NCBI RefSeq assembly: GCF_963924675.1
Contig: NW_027077444.1
Coordinates: forward strand, 86,180-150,179
Source: Phocoena phocoena
Lineage: Eukaryota > Chordata > Mammalia > Artiodactyla > Phocoenidae
Direction of reading: 5' to 3'
DNA length: 64,000 nt
The first letter of the stretch is position 1. Each line of letters begins with the position of its first letter. The translations under genes and the position numbers were made by a program. The notes below the pieces were generated by a model that saw only the letters and a program-made list of their open reading frames with translations, was not told the DNA's origin and did not search any database. Below are positions 46,087 through 57,800 of the stretch, one piece after another.

Positions 46087-47822
46087 TTTGCGAAAAAGGG
46101 CGTATGCGTTTTTTCCTGAATATATTCAGGAAAAAATACATACGCACTTTTTGGCCAAGTGCACCATTGTCGACATTCTGCCTCTTTTCCTATGCTTTCT
46201 GGGCAATTCCAGTCTACCCCCTGCAATCGTTTTCCTGAAATTCTGTCCTGCTTTCAAGTCCCCTTCGCAGGCTTACTTCAATATATTTTTGGAGGATAGC
46301 TGTCATTTATAACTCTGCAGGTTTGTGAATTACAGTGCCCCTGAGCTCCTTTCTTCAACTCGCTTTCTTGTGAGCTGGGCACAAAACCGCAGGATTGCTT
46401 CAGGCCCTAATCTGTTTCCGGCAGGGCACGCTGAGCCTTTGGTTAATTCCTCTTCCTGGTGGGAAATGAGCCTTACATTTGCCCGTGCAGACACCTATAG
46501 CTAGTCTCTCATTGGTTCTCCCTATTCCTGTTCATCTTGCGCAGAAATTGCAAGCTGTGCTAAACAGGAGGTTAAAGGCACTGACTCTCCAAGCGGGGAG
46601 AGTGTTAGTAAACCGTCTGGAATGGTGAACCTGAGGACCAGGATACGAAAACTGAGATGCATTTTAAATCGTTTCCTAATCACACGGTGGACCATACTCG
46701 CCGTTTCCCACGCATGTTTTAGCTGAAGAAAGAATCCCTTGAACCTGGAGAGTTGGGACCCATGGAATGGGTACCATGCAGTATGACTTCAAAGGATCTG
46801 CATTTGTTCACCGAAACTCACCAATGCTATCAGCCTGAAGTGTCCAGCCTTATGTCTCAACCAGCTCTGGGTGTAGATGTGGTAAATCCAGGTTGCATCA
46901 CATGCCCTGAGTGAATTATTTAAGAATTGCTTCCTATTTCACTGTCATTGTGTTTTGTTTTTGAAATTTATTTTAATAATGGGATTTATCGGATTTTCAC
47001 TGCTTCGTTTATGCCGCTTTACACGCGCTTGATTCTGTTACGGAGACATATAAGTCCATGGGTTTTAAGATTCTTACTAATCCGGTATATTCTTAGGCAT
47101 TGAATATGGCGTGTGGAGTCCATTTCGTTGAGCAAGGAGTAGGTCTTGACTATTACATATTTGGCTTATGGAATGGTATCTGTGCTAATTTCAATCTCTG
47201 GTTTTATGCAGCACCCAACTCACCTTTCCCCTTAAGGAAGCATAAGTTGGTTTTCTTAATTTGAAACCCTCTTCTCTTTTGTAATTCAGTTCATGTGTAG
47301 CCATGTTAACATTCCATGTATTAGTGATATCTTATGTCTTTTTGTTTTTGAATTATGTGACTTCGAATGATCACACGTAACTCCTCTTGAGTTGTTATAA
47401 CTGGCCGTATTTCATTGATTTCCAGGCTGAGTAATATTCCACTCTACATAAGCACCACATCTCTGTCCGTTTTTTCTCTGCAGATACTTTAAGTTATATC
47501 CTAGTCGAGGATCTTTTAAACAGAGAGGTGGTAAACATTGGGGTGCCTGTGTCCTCTCGATTTTTGTTTTTCCCAAGATATACGTCCATGAGTGCAAGTG
47601 CCCTGTGCTCGGTAGCTCATTTTTTAGATGCTTTAGTAAACACAATAGACTTATCCAGAGTGACCGTTGGCAATATACATTTCCACTATAAGACTCACAG
47701 GGCTCCCTTTTCTCCTTGCCCTGTCCTGCATTTCTGGTGTTTACACTTTATGAGGACAGCTCTTCTGACTGATGCAAAGTGATATGTTTTGTAGTATTGA
47801 TTTCCAGTGCCCACCTGTTTGG
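46087..47822. repeat. Satellite monomer b11, canonical to diverged transition
   Basis: Length is 1736 bp. The palindrome at 46087-46158 has mismatched arms (left G type 'agggcgtatg', right A type 'catacgcact') and a 'tttgcgaaaaag' end. From about 46.39 kb it is the counterpart of a6, with constant offset 35,696, including the diverged right part. Confidence 0.92.
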
Positions 47823-48526
47823 TTGGCTAAAAAAGTGTATGCCCTTTTCTTGAATATATACAGAAAAAGACGCATACACCCTTTTTGGCCAACTGCAATG
47901 TTGGCAATGTTCAGCCCCTTTTCTTGTGCTTAATGGCGAGTCCTTTCTACCTCTTCCAATCCCTTTCCTGCCATTCTCCGTTGCTTACAAGTCCTTTTCT
48001 CTGACTTTCCTCAAGACATTTTTCAGTGATAGATATTTTCAATTCTGCAGTTTCGTGAATTTTAGTGCCCCTGAGTTCCATTTTCCAACTTGTGTTTATG
48101 GGAACTGGCCACAAAGCATCAGGATTCCTCAAGCCCTATTCTGTTTCCATGGGCAACCCTAGCCTTTGGTCAATTCGTCTTCCTGATTGGAAATTAGAGT
48201 GGCATGTGCCTGTCCGAACACCTAGGACTTGTCTCTCATTGTTCCTCCTCCTTCTGCTTCATCCTCTGGACAAATTCCAAACTGTATGCAACAGGATGTT
48301 GACAGTGCTGACATCGCCAAGTGGGGAGACTGTTAGTAAAGACGCTGGAGTGGTGAACCCTAGCACCAAGAGATGAGGAGATGAGATGCCTTTTCCAAAC
48401 TTTTCCCGATCAGACGGTATACCATCCTCTGGGTGTGACAGGCATGTTTTAGGTGTAGGAAGGGTCCCATTCATGTGAGGAGAACACCAGGGGATTTTAA
48501 ATATCAGTGTCTCTCCGCAACCCAAA
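47823..48526. repeat. Diverged satellite monomer fragment (HOR B copy)
   Basis: Counterpart of 12127-12830, with the same decayed palindrome and the same point where satellite similarity ends. It carries the substitution 'gacatcgccaag'. Confidence 0.85.
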
Positions 48527-48700
48527 CTGGGGAATTTTTTAAGCTACGGCTACACATATGTTCATTAAGGGCCTTGGGAAGTAGGCAGAGTCCAAACTTT
48601 AGATGATTGAAGTCTTCAGGGTCAGAAGCACTCACCACTGTCTTCCCTTAGATTCCATTTTTACTGTCATTGATGGATGATGTCAATAAAAATATCTATT
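48527..48700. other. Unassigned junction sequence (HOR B copy)
   Basis: Counterpart of 12831-13004. Nothing is recognised beyond a possible decayed monomer tail. Confidence 0.4.
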
Positions 48701-48868
48701 CTTTTTCAGATCATTTCCCCTTATAGGTTATTGCAAAATATTGAGTGTAGTTCCCTGTGCTATACAGTAGTTCCTTGCTGATGATTTCATACATAGCAGT
48801 GTGTATGTGTTAATCCCAAACTGTTAATTGATCCCTCCTCCTACCATTTCCCTTTGGTAATAATAAAT
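48701..48868 (-). mobile_element. LINE-1 3' UTR fragment, antisense (HOR B copy)
   Basis: Counterpart of 13005-13172, with the landmarks 'agttccctgtgctataca' and 'gttaatcccaaactgtt' conserved. Confidence 0.75.
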
Positions 48869-50156
48869 TATAAGATTTTATGCTTCTCAGAAATGGGGGA
48901 GCTGAAAGAGAGGTATCATTTTCAATGCAAAAGCATTTAAAACAAGATTGAAGCTTTAACCAAGATTATTAGATGTACATCCTTGGAAAGAAATCACTTT
49001 GTTTCTCTAATATTGACCTGACAAAGAAGACAAACCTTTTCACTGAACTTGCTTATAAGAAAGTGATGGAAATATCAAATGGAAGTGTTAGAAACATCTT
49101 ATTTTACCCGAGCCTTATACACTGTTCTATGTTAATTACAGTTTGGCTCACACATCTGTTCATTGAAGTTACAATGTTCTCAATTTCTGTTACTGATCCT
49201 CCAGAGTGGACGCCAACAAGTGTCCCCCTGCCCAGTGTCATTGGAGCCAATAGATCGAGACTGAGTTTGGTTCAAAAGCAAAGGAAACTTTATATTTTGA
49301 TCAGAGAATGGAGAGGTGCTACCCTGTGGGCTGTGGGCTGGGCTGCTGTGTAGAGATCCTGTCAGAGTCACTGGGAGGGAGGGGGCTGAGCTCTCGAGGA
49401 CCTGGTTGGCTGCAGCTCAGGCTCTATGTCACGGAGTCTGAACTGGGCCCCAGGAGCTGAAGTGTCGTCGAGCCATTCTGCTCTAGGAAATCTGGTCTGA
49501 AGTGCCGGGTGTGGAACCTCTGTATGCGGGACACTAGGAGCACCTGAAATTAGACAAAGCACAAAGGATAAAAATGGTTAGACTTTATTTTATTGCCCAG
49601 ATTCTATTTTTATCTCCCAGACATTTTTAAGGGGCTTTGCCTGGGACAAACTTCTCTTCTGCCTTTTGTCCCTTTCCTCATTCTTGGAGTGCTGCGGGTG
49701 CAGACCCTTCTTCTGTAACTGCTGAGTGCTGAGTTAGGAGGCTTCATACCCGTGGGCGAGGGTCAGAACTTCTCCCCAGCAGCCTCCAGGTGACGTTGAT
49801 TGTCCCCAGGCCTCCTGCCTCCCTGCTCGTCCACCTGAGCACCAGTATTGGAAGTGTTATAGATTCTAATGACCTTTAAGGGTCCAGAAAGGAGATGTGC
49901 AGTGGCGCTGTGAGGTCCAGTTTCACTCCGCCCCACATTTGTTCGGCCACCTTAGGCTGACCGTTTCTGCCAGCCTAGATGCTCTGACTGACCGTTTCTG
50001 CCAGCCTAGATGCTCTGACCAACAGTCTGCGCTTTCTTCCATTAGGCCCCTGAATTAACGTAAAAACAGCACCAGGTGTCAGGATCCTGCCCGCTCAGCT
50101 CCCAGACAGTCCAGGGTCAGTGGTGATGAAGGATCATGATGGTCACTGAGTCAAGA
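48869..50156. other. Captured non-satellite DNA, unrecognised (HOR B copy)
   Basis: Counterpart of 13173-14460, including the exact 31-bp tandem duplication at 49957-50018. A substitution is visible at 49621 (a; g at 13925). Confidence 0.35.
49957..50018. repeat. 31-bp tandem duplication, HOR B copy
   Basis: Two exact 31-base units starting 'ctgaccgtttctgccagc', identical to the pair at 14261. Confidence 0.95.
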
Positions 50157-50435
50157 GCCTTTGGAAGTAAACAGGAGTCCAGCCGGTCTTATTGGCCACC
50201 ATCATCAGGGTGTCTGTAGGCTTTTCTATGGTGACAGCATGATATACGGTTCCCCCGCCAAGATTATTAGCTCCCCTCTGGGTACAGTAAGTACTGCAAG
50301 CAGTAGTCTACTCTTTTGGGACACACTCTTGTTGTTTTATGAGAGAAACTCCAGGTCAAGTGATGGTCACACGGGTCGTCATGGTGCCCCATTGCCCCCG
50401 GTTATCTCTCTGGAGGTTGGAGTTGGAGGGCCTCC

Positions 50436-51466
50436 TCAATCGAGGTCAGTGTGCCCACGGAGCAAACCCTGCAACTTCAGGGCATGGTTGGGGGTTAGGA
50501 TCACCACGTGGGGTCCGTTTCCCTTAGAAGGGAGGTGGCCTTTTGGGCTGCTGATTTCCAGGTTTTCAGATACCACCAGTATCTTGGCCAGATGTGGCGG
50601 TGGGCCAAGCCCCTTGGTGACCATAGTTTATCCTACCTGGATGGCATTCTTGCATTGTTCCATTTCAAGTGGTCCCAGTTTTTGCACTAATACTCCAATG
50701 GCGATTCACCTTTCACCAGGAATGTAAAGGTCAAAGGGTTTAGCTAAATTAGGGAGTTCCAGGGCAAGGGTCTGAATTGACTGCTCTTTCCATTCTTGAA
50801 AGGCCACTTCTGGATTCTATTCAAAAGGATCATCATCTTTTCCTTTCAGTGTTTCATATAGAGGCCCAGCTAGTAGACTGTAGTTAGGGATCCAGAGGCA
50901 GGAAACCCTGGCTTCCTCAGGAACCCCTAAGCTTTCTTCTAGTTTCAGAAAGGGGTAAGGCTGTAAATTGTTTCTTCCCTTTCCTGGGATGGGCTTCTCC
51001 GACCTTCTGTGAGAATGAAGCCCAGGCAGGTCACCGTAGTCTGTGATACTTGAGCTTTTTCGTGGACAACTTCTATCCTTTATTGGCTTGGTAGTTCTGA
51101 GGCCTCCTTAGTAGGGCTGGCGATCAGAATGTCGTCTGAATATTGAAGGAGTGTTTCCTTTTCCAGAGGTAGAACTTTTAGGTCTTTAGCTGAGCTTTCC
51201 CCAAAGATGGTGTGGGAATTTTTGAACCCTTGGGGCAAGACAGCCTGGAAGTATTGTTTTAGTTGTATGTTGAGTCCTGTCACTCACAAGCCAAAATTTC
51301 TTGTGACTCTGGGACTAATGGAATACAAAAGAAGGCATCAGTGAAGACTAATACAGAATACCAAGTCCTGGTGGTTGGTAGAATGACCAGCAGGGTGTAG
51401 GATTTAGGAACTACTGGAGGTATATCCTCAGTGGCTTCACTGACTGTCCTGACATCCTTTACCAGG
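50436..51466 (-). pseudogene. Degenerate class I ERV pol fragment (HOR B copy)
   Basis: Counterpart of the fragment at 14740-15770. The same stop, frameshifts and 'LLQYSDDILIA' remnant are present, so the inactivating changes predate the HOR duplication. Differences from copy A are isolated substitutions. Confidence 0.85.
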
Positions 51467-51472
51467 ACTCCA

Positions 51473-51681
51473 GCAGCCCATGGGGCTCTCGAGGTCAGGC
51501 CAATCCCAGGATATGGAGCTCACCTGGGCAGGTACCCTACCCCCACCCCAGCCCACGGGGCTCTCGTGTTCAGGCCCCTCCCAGGATATGGGATTCCCTG
51601 GGCAGGTCCTCTGCAGTCCATGGGGCTCCCGTGGTCAGGCCCCTCCCAGGATACAGAGCTACCCTTGCAGGTACCTTGGCA
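51473..51681. repeat. Short GC-rich minisatellite (HOR B copy)
   Basis: Three units with the same lengths as in copy A (15777-15985). The copy number did not change between the HOR copies. Confidence 0.85.
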
Positions 51682-52025
51682 GGGCTGGGCACACAGGAAC
51701 CGTGCACATAGCCCTCATTGCAGAGCACTCCCAGCTCACCTGTCGCTCAGATCTGACACAGAGCACCCCAGAGGAGGACTTGAACTAACAAACAGCAGCT
51801 CTGACAGGTCTGTGACCCTGGGCATCACTCTGTGCGGCCTCCTCCACCTGGTCTTCCAGAGACTTCCACTGCACCCGGGGCACCAGGCCTCTGTCTCCAA
51901 CCACCACCCACCCCTCCTCTCCCTGACTCCTGGGTTCCTCTCATTAGGAGAGGGTTTTCTTGAAGTTGTCTCCCACTCATGGGCCAGATAATATAATTAG
52001 AAAACAAGCCAGAGCTGCAGCCCCT
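51682..52025. other. Captured DNA, unrecognised (HOR B copy)
   Basis: Counterpart of 15986-16329, with two close substitutions near 51.77 kb. Confidence 0.3.
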
Positions 52026-52456
52026 TGTCTATCCTGACTCTCAGGAGCCCACACCTGTTCCTTGGACCTGGCCAATTCAGCAAGTTCCATTTTCAGCAAC
52101 TGTGAGCCCCTGAGGGGTGATTATTGGCTGGCTTGGGAAGCCTGACCGTGCCGGCCAGCCCTCCCCAGGTGTGCCTGGATTGAGATCAATATAAACACCG
52201 CTCCAGGCAGCAAGAGCCCCTGCAGCTGTGCCTGACGCCATTTTCTCTGCCCTGTCAGCAGTCTCGGGGCTGGGCTGGTGGGAGGGAGTGAGAGGCCACG
52301 GCTTTGTGGGTGTCCCAGTGTGAGTGGGGCTCTGCTGGACTTTCTGCAGCAGTTGCCAAGATGCTACCTGCTAAAGAAGAGGATGTGTCACCCACACCTG
52401 CCACTGGAATTTCTCCCTGGGCACAGGTGAGGAAGGAAGAAAGCAGTGGGGGCCGG
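52026..52456 (+). promoter_or_regulatory. Promoter and first-exon-like module (HOR B copy)
   Basis: CCAAT-like boxes, 'tcaatataaac', the ATG (52361) and the donor-like 'cag|gtgagg' (52427) are all kept. One codon of the putative 22-codon leader changes from Ala to Thr ('cctgccactgg'). Another change lies just upstream of the TATA-like box ('tgcctggattgag'). Confidence 0.3.
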
Positions 52457-52976
52457 GACAGCAGGGGTATCTCAGGCAGGGAAATGGAGAGCTTCCAGAA
52501 GAGCACCCAGGGCCAGGACCATCCTGGCTGGCCTGCAGGCACCAAGTCGGCTGGCATGCTGTCCCTCATGTGGCTCCATGGCCCTTCCTCTAGGTTTTCA
52601 AGTCCTTGTACATATTCAGGTGTTTAGCCTTGGAAGGGTGGGAACATTTCAGCAGCAGCTGGCCTGGGGCTCGGCCCACGTTTACTCACAGATACCTCGG
52701 CACGGTCCACCAGCTTTGCAGTGAGGACGCTTGTTGCGAGGAGCATGCTGGCTGAATGGGAGATGATTCCCCACCACTGACCAACTTCAGAATTGTTTGC
52801 AATTGGAGCAAGTGCCCTGAAACGGTTTTCCTCTGTGTAACTGGTGGGTTCTGTTCTTTTTAATCTTTTTTTCGTTTTTGGTTCAAGGTAGATTTTATTC
52901 CTCTTTTGTGTATTTACAGATATAAGCATGGAAATAATTTATTCATATAAATACATGTATGTGAAGGGAAGAATAT
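52457..52976. other. Captured DNA, unrecognised (HOR B copy)
   Basis: Counterpart of 16761-17280. A substitution is seen in the T-rich stretch ('tttttaatcttttttt' against 'ttttttatcttttttt'). No gene or element was recognised. Confidence 0.3.
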
Positions 52977-53707
52977 TTTTCTGTTTTACTTTTTTTAATT
53001 TTATTTTTTTATTTTGAATTTAATTTTATATTTTTATACAGCAGGTTGTTTTTGGTTATCTACTTTATACATATAAATGTATACATACCAATCCCAATAT
53101 CTCAACTCCTCCCACCACCATCCCCAACAGCTTTCCCCCCTTGTTGTCCATACGTTTGTTGTATACATGTATTGCTCTATTTCTGCCTTGCAAAACGGTT
53201 CATCTGTACAATTTTTCTAGGTTCCACATATATGCATTAATATACAAGATTTGTTTTTCTCTTTCTGACTTACTTCACTCTGTATGACAGTCTCTAGATC
53301 CATCAACGTCTCTACAAATGTCCCAATTTCATTCCTTTTTATGGCTTAGTAATATTCCATTTTATATATGTACCACATCTTTATGCATTCGTCTGTCTGT
53401 GGGCATTTAGGTTGCTTCCATTTCCTGGATAGTGTAAATAGTGATGCAATGAACATTGTGGTGAATGTCTCTTTTTGATTTATGGTTTTGTCTGGGTATA
53501 TGCCCAGTAGAGGGATTGCTGTATCATATGGTAATTCTATTCTTAGTTTTATAAGAAACTCCATAATGTTCTCCACAGTGACTGTATCAATTTACGTTCC
53601 CAACAATAGTGGAAGAGGATTCCTTATCTCCATACCGTTTCCAGCATTTGTTGTTTGTAGATTTTCTGATGATGCCCATTCTAATAGGTGTGAGGTGATA
53701 CACCATG
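52977..53707 (-). mobile_element. 5'-truncated LINE-1, antisense (HOR B copy)
   Basis: Counterpart of 17281-18011. Identical end points and the same open ORF2 carboxyl stretch (53346-53576) on the minus strand. Confidence 0.9.
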
Positions 53708-54832
53708 GATGAGTCTATTTCGTTGAGCAAAGAGTAGGTCTTGTTTATTACGTATTTGGCTTATGGAATGGTATGTGTGCTAATTTCAATCTGTTTTTAT
53801 ACAGCAGCCCAACTCAACTTTCCCCTTAAGCAAGCATAAGGTTTTTATCTAAATGTGAGACTCTGTTCGGTTTTGTAATTCAGTTTATGTGTAGCCAAGT
53901 TTACACTCCCTCTATTAGTGATATCTTATGATAATTATGTTTCTTTGTGTGATATATTTCTCTTAGAATCATCATAATTAAATCCACTCAATTTGCTGCT
54001 ACAGGCCTGATGACATTGATTTCACTGCTGAGTGATATTCCGTTGTACGTAAGTAGCACAACTTCTTTATCCATTTTTTTCTTTCTGGGATATTTAATTT
54101 GTACTGGACTCGAGGTTCTTGTAAACACAGCAGCCCTAAATTTTGTGTTGGCTGTGTCTTGTTGATTTTAATTTTCCTAAGCTATAGGGCCAAAAGTGGA
54201 AGTGCCCTAGGCTCTGTAGCTTTGTTTTTTAGATGTTTCAGGATACACCATGAACATCTCCAGAGTGTCTGTTGGCAATTTACATCCCACCCATCAGCAT
54301 AACACGGCTCCCTGTTCTCCATGGCCTGTCCTGTGTTTCTGGTTTTTACACTTTATTCAGATGGCCTTTTTGACGAATGGGAAATGTGACTTCATTGTAG
54401 TGTGGATTTCCATTGCTGGAGTGCTTGGTTGGCCAAAATGTTCATATGCGTTTTTTCCTGAATATATTCAGGAAAAATGTATACGCACTTTTTGTCCATG
54501 TGCATCACTGTCAAAGATCTGCCGCTTTTCATATGCTTTAAATGCAATTCCAATCTACCTCTTGAAATATGATTCCTGCAATTCTGCCTCGTTTTCAAGT
54601 CCTCTTTGCAGACTTACTTCGATATATTTTTGCCAATAGCTGTCATTTATCTCTGCAGGTTTGTGAATTACAGTGCCCCTGAGCTCCTTTCTTAACTCGC
54701 TTCCTTGTAAGCTGGCCACAAAACTGCAGGTTTGCTTCAGGCCATAATCAGGGTCCAGCACGGCACTCTGAGCCTTTGGTTAATTCCTCTTCCTGGTGGG
54801 AAATTAGAGTTAAATGTGCCCCTCCAGATACC
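53708..54832. repeat. Diverged satellite monomer, right edge (HOR B copy)
   Basis: Counterpart of 18012-19136, with the degraded palindrome starting at 54429. A few substitutions separate the copies, for example 'atttacatcccacccatc' here and 'atttgcatcccgcccatc' in copy A. Confidence 0.88.
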
Positions 54833-57800
54833 TGCCTCACTCCCAGCCACATGGTGATGTATGTCCTCAGGTTTGAGGCCATATGTGATGGGTTCCTCAT
54901 CTTTTGATGATGTGGCCCCACTGGTGTGTGGACACTCCTGCCTGGTTCCCATCCCCTTGGTGATGTGGGCCCTCTGGTGAGACTCTGATCCTGGTTGGGT
55001 TCCTCACACATCCGTGAGGTGAGCCCTCTTCTCTGAGGTCACTCCTGCCTGGCTGGCACAACCCGCCTTGTTGACTTCGGCACCCTGGTGGCAGTTGGAG
55101 CCTGCTGGGAGCCTCCTTCCCGCGGTGATGAGGCCCTCTGGCGTCAGACCCTAATGGCGGGGTTCCCACATTTTCTGATACGTGCTAAGTGGTACGAGGG
55201 CACTCCTGCCAGGTTCCCATCCTCATGAGCGTGTGGGCCTTCTGTTCTGAGGTCCTAACGGCTGGGTTGCTCACACTTTCATGATGTGGGCCCTCTGCTG
55301 TGAGGTCAATCCTGCCTGGCTGGCGCACGTCGCCTTGGCGATGTGGACCCTCTGGTGGCAGTTGGAGCGTGCTGGGGCCTCCTCCCCTCAGTGATGAGGG
55401 CCTTCTGGTGTCAGGCCCTAAGTGCTGGGCTCCATACATTTTCTGATGTGTGCCCAGTGGTGCGAGTCACTCCTGCCAGGTTCCCATCCCCATGGGCATG
55501 TGGGACTTCTGTTCTGTGGTCCCAACTGCTGGGTTGCTCACAGTTTCATGATGTGGGCCCTTTGCTGTGTGTTCACTCTGGCCTGTATCCCATAGTGTCA
55601 GTGTTCTGGGCCTCCAGCTTGGAGTTTCCAACTTCTCGATTCCTCACCTTTTTTATTCTATGGGCCCTCGGTTGTGCGTCTCCTCCTGCATGCCTCACTC
55701 CCAGCCCCTTCGTGATGTGTGTCCCCTTGTTTGAGGCCACATGTGCTGTGTTCCTCACCTTTCTATAATGTGGCCACACTGGTGTGAGGACACTCTTGCC
55801 TGGTTCCCATTCCCTTGGTGATGTTGGCCCCACTGCTGTTAGGACAGTCTTGCCTGGTTCCCATCACCTTGGTGATGTTGGCCCTCTGGTGAGAGTCTGA
55901 TCCTGGTTAGGTTCCTCACCCTTCTGTGAGGTGGGCCCTCTGCTCTGAGCTCACTCCTGCCTGGCTGGCACACCCCGCCTTGGCAACGTCGGCCATATGG
56001 TGGCAGTTGGAGCCTGCTGGGAGCCTCCTCCCCTCAGTGATGAGGGCCCTCTGGCCTCAGGCCCTAACTGCTGGGTTCCCACATTTTCTGATTCGTGCTA
56101 AGTGGTGCAAGGACACTCCTGCCAGGTTCCCATCCCCATGGGGATGTGAGCCTTCTGCTCTGAGGTCCCAACGGCTGTGTTGCTCACAGTTTCATGATGA
56201 GGGCCCTCTGGTGTGAGTTCACTCCTGCCTAGATCCCATAGCCTCGCTGCTCCTGGCTGCCTGCCGGAGGTTCCAACTGTGGGATTCCTCACCTTTTTTA
56301 TTCTATGGTCCCTCTGTTTTGAGGATCCTCTGGCCTGCCTCACTCCCAGCCCCTTGGTGATGTGTGTCCTCAGGTTTGAGGCCACGTGTGCTGGGTCCCT
56401 CAAATTATGGTGATGTAGCCCCACTGGTGTGAGGACACTCCTGCCTGGTTCCCATTCCCTTGGTGATGTTGGCCCTCTGGTGACAGTCTGATCCTTGTTG
56501 GGTTCCTCACACTTCTGTGAGGTGGGCTTTCTGCTCTGAGGTCACTCCTGCCTGGTTGGCACACCCCGCCTTGGTGACATCGGCCTTATGGTGGCAGTTA
56601 GAGCCTGCTGGGAGCCTCCTCCCCTCGGTGATGAGGGTCCTCTGGCCTCAGGTCCTAACTGCTGGGTTCCCACATTTTCTGATTCGTGGAAGTGGGCCGA
56701 GGACACTCCTGTCAGGTTCCCATCCCCATAGGGATGTGGGCCTTCTGCTCTGAGGTCCCATCCGCTGGGTTGCTCACAGTTTCATGATGTGGGACCTCTG
56801 CTGTGAGTTTGCTGTGGCCTGGATCCCATAGACTCTGTGCTCTGGGCGGCCTACTGGCCGGTTCCAACTGCTGGATTCCTCACAACTTTTATTCTGTGGG
56901 CTCTGTTTTGTGAGGATACTCCTGCTTGCCTCACTCCTAGCCCCTTGGAGATGTGGGTCCCCTGTTTTAGGCCACATGTTCTGGGTTCCTCACCTTTCTA
57001 TAATGTGGCCACACTGGTGTGAGGACCCTCCTGCCTGGTTCCGATCCCCTTGGTGATGTGGGCCCTCTGGTGAGAGTCTTATCCTGGCTGGTTTCCTCAC
57101 CCTTCTGTGAGGTAGGCCCTCTGCGGTGAGGTCACTCCTGCCTGGCTGGCACACATCACCTTGGTGACGTGGGCCCTCAGTTGGGAGTTGGTGTCTGCTG
57201 CGAGTCTCTGTCCCTCGGTAATGAGGGCCCTCTTGCGTCAGACCCTAACTCCTGGGCTCCCAAAATTTGCAGATGTGCGACCTGTGGTGCGAGTACACTC
57301 CTGTCAGGTTCCCAACCCCATGGGAATTTGGGCCTTCTGCTCTGAGGTCCCAACGGCTGGGGTGCTCACAGTTTCATGATGAGGGCCCTCTGATGTGCGT
57401 TCATTCCGGCCTAGATCCCATAGGCTTGCTGCTCCTGGGCGCCTGCTGGGAGGTTCCAACTGCGGGATTCCTCACCTTTTTTATTCTATGGGCCCTCTGT
57501 TTTGAGGCTCCTCCTGCCTGCCTCAATCCCAGCCCCGTTGTGATGTGTGTCCTCTGGTGTGAGGCCACGTGTGCTGGGTCCCTCACCTTTCGATGATGTG
57601 GCCCCAATGGTGTGAGGACACTCGTGCCTGTTTCCCAGCCCCTTGGTGATGTGGCCCCTCTGGTGAGAGTCTGATCCTGGCTGGTTTCCTTACCATTCTG
57701 TGAGGTGGGCCCTGTGCTCTGAGGTAACTCCTGCCTGGCTTGCTCCCATTGCCTTGGTGACGTCGGCCCTCTGGTGGCAGTTGGATCCTTTTGGAGACTC

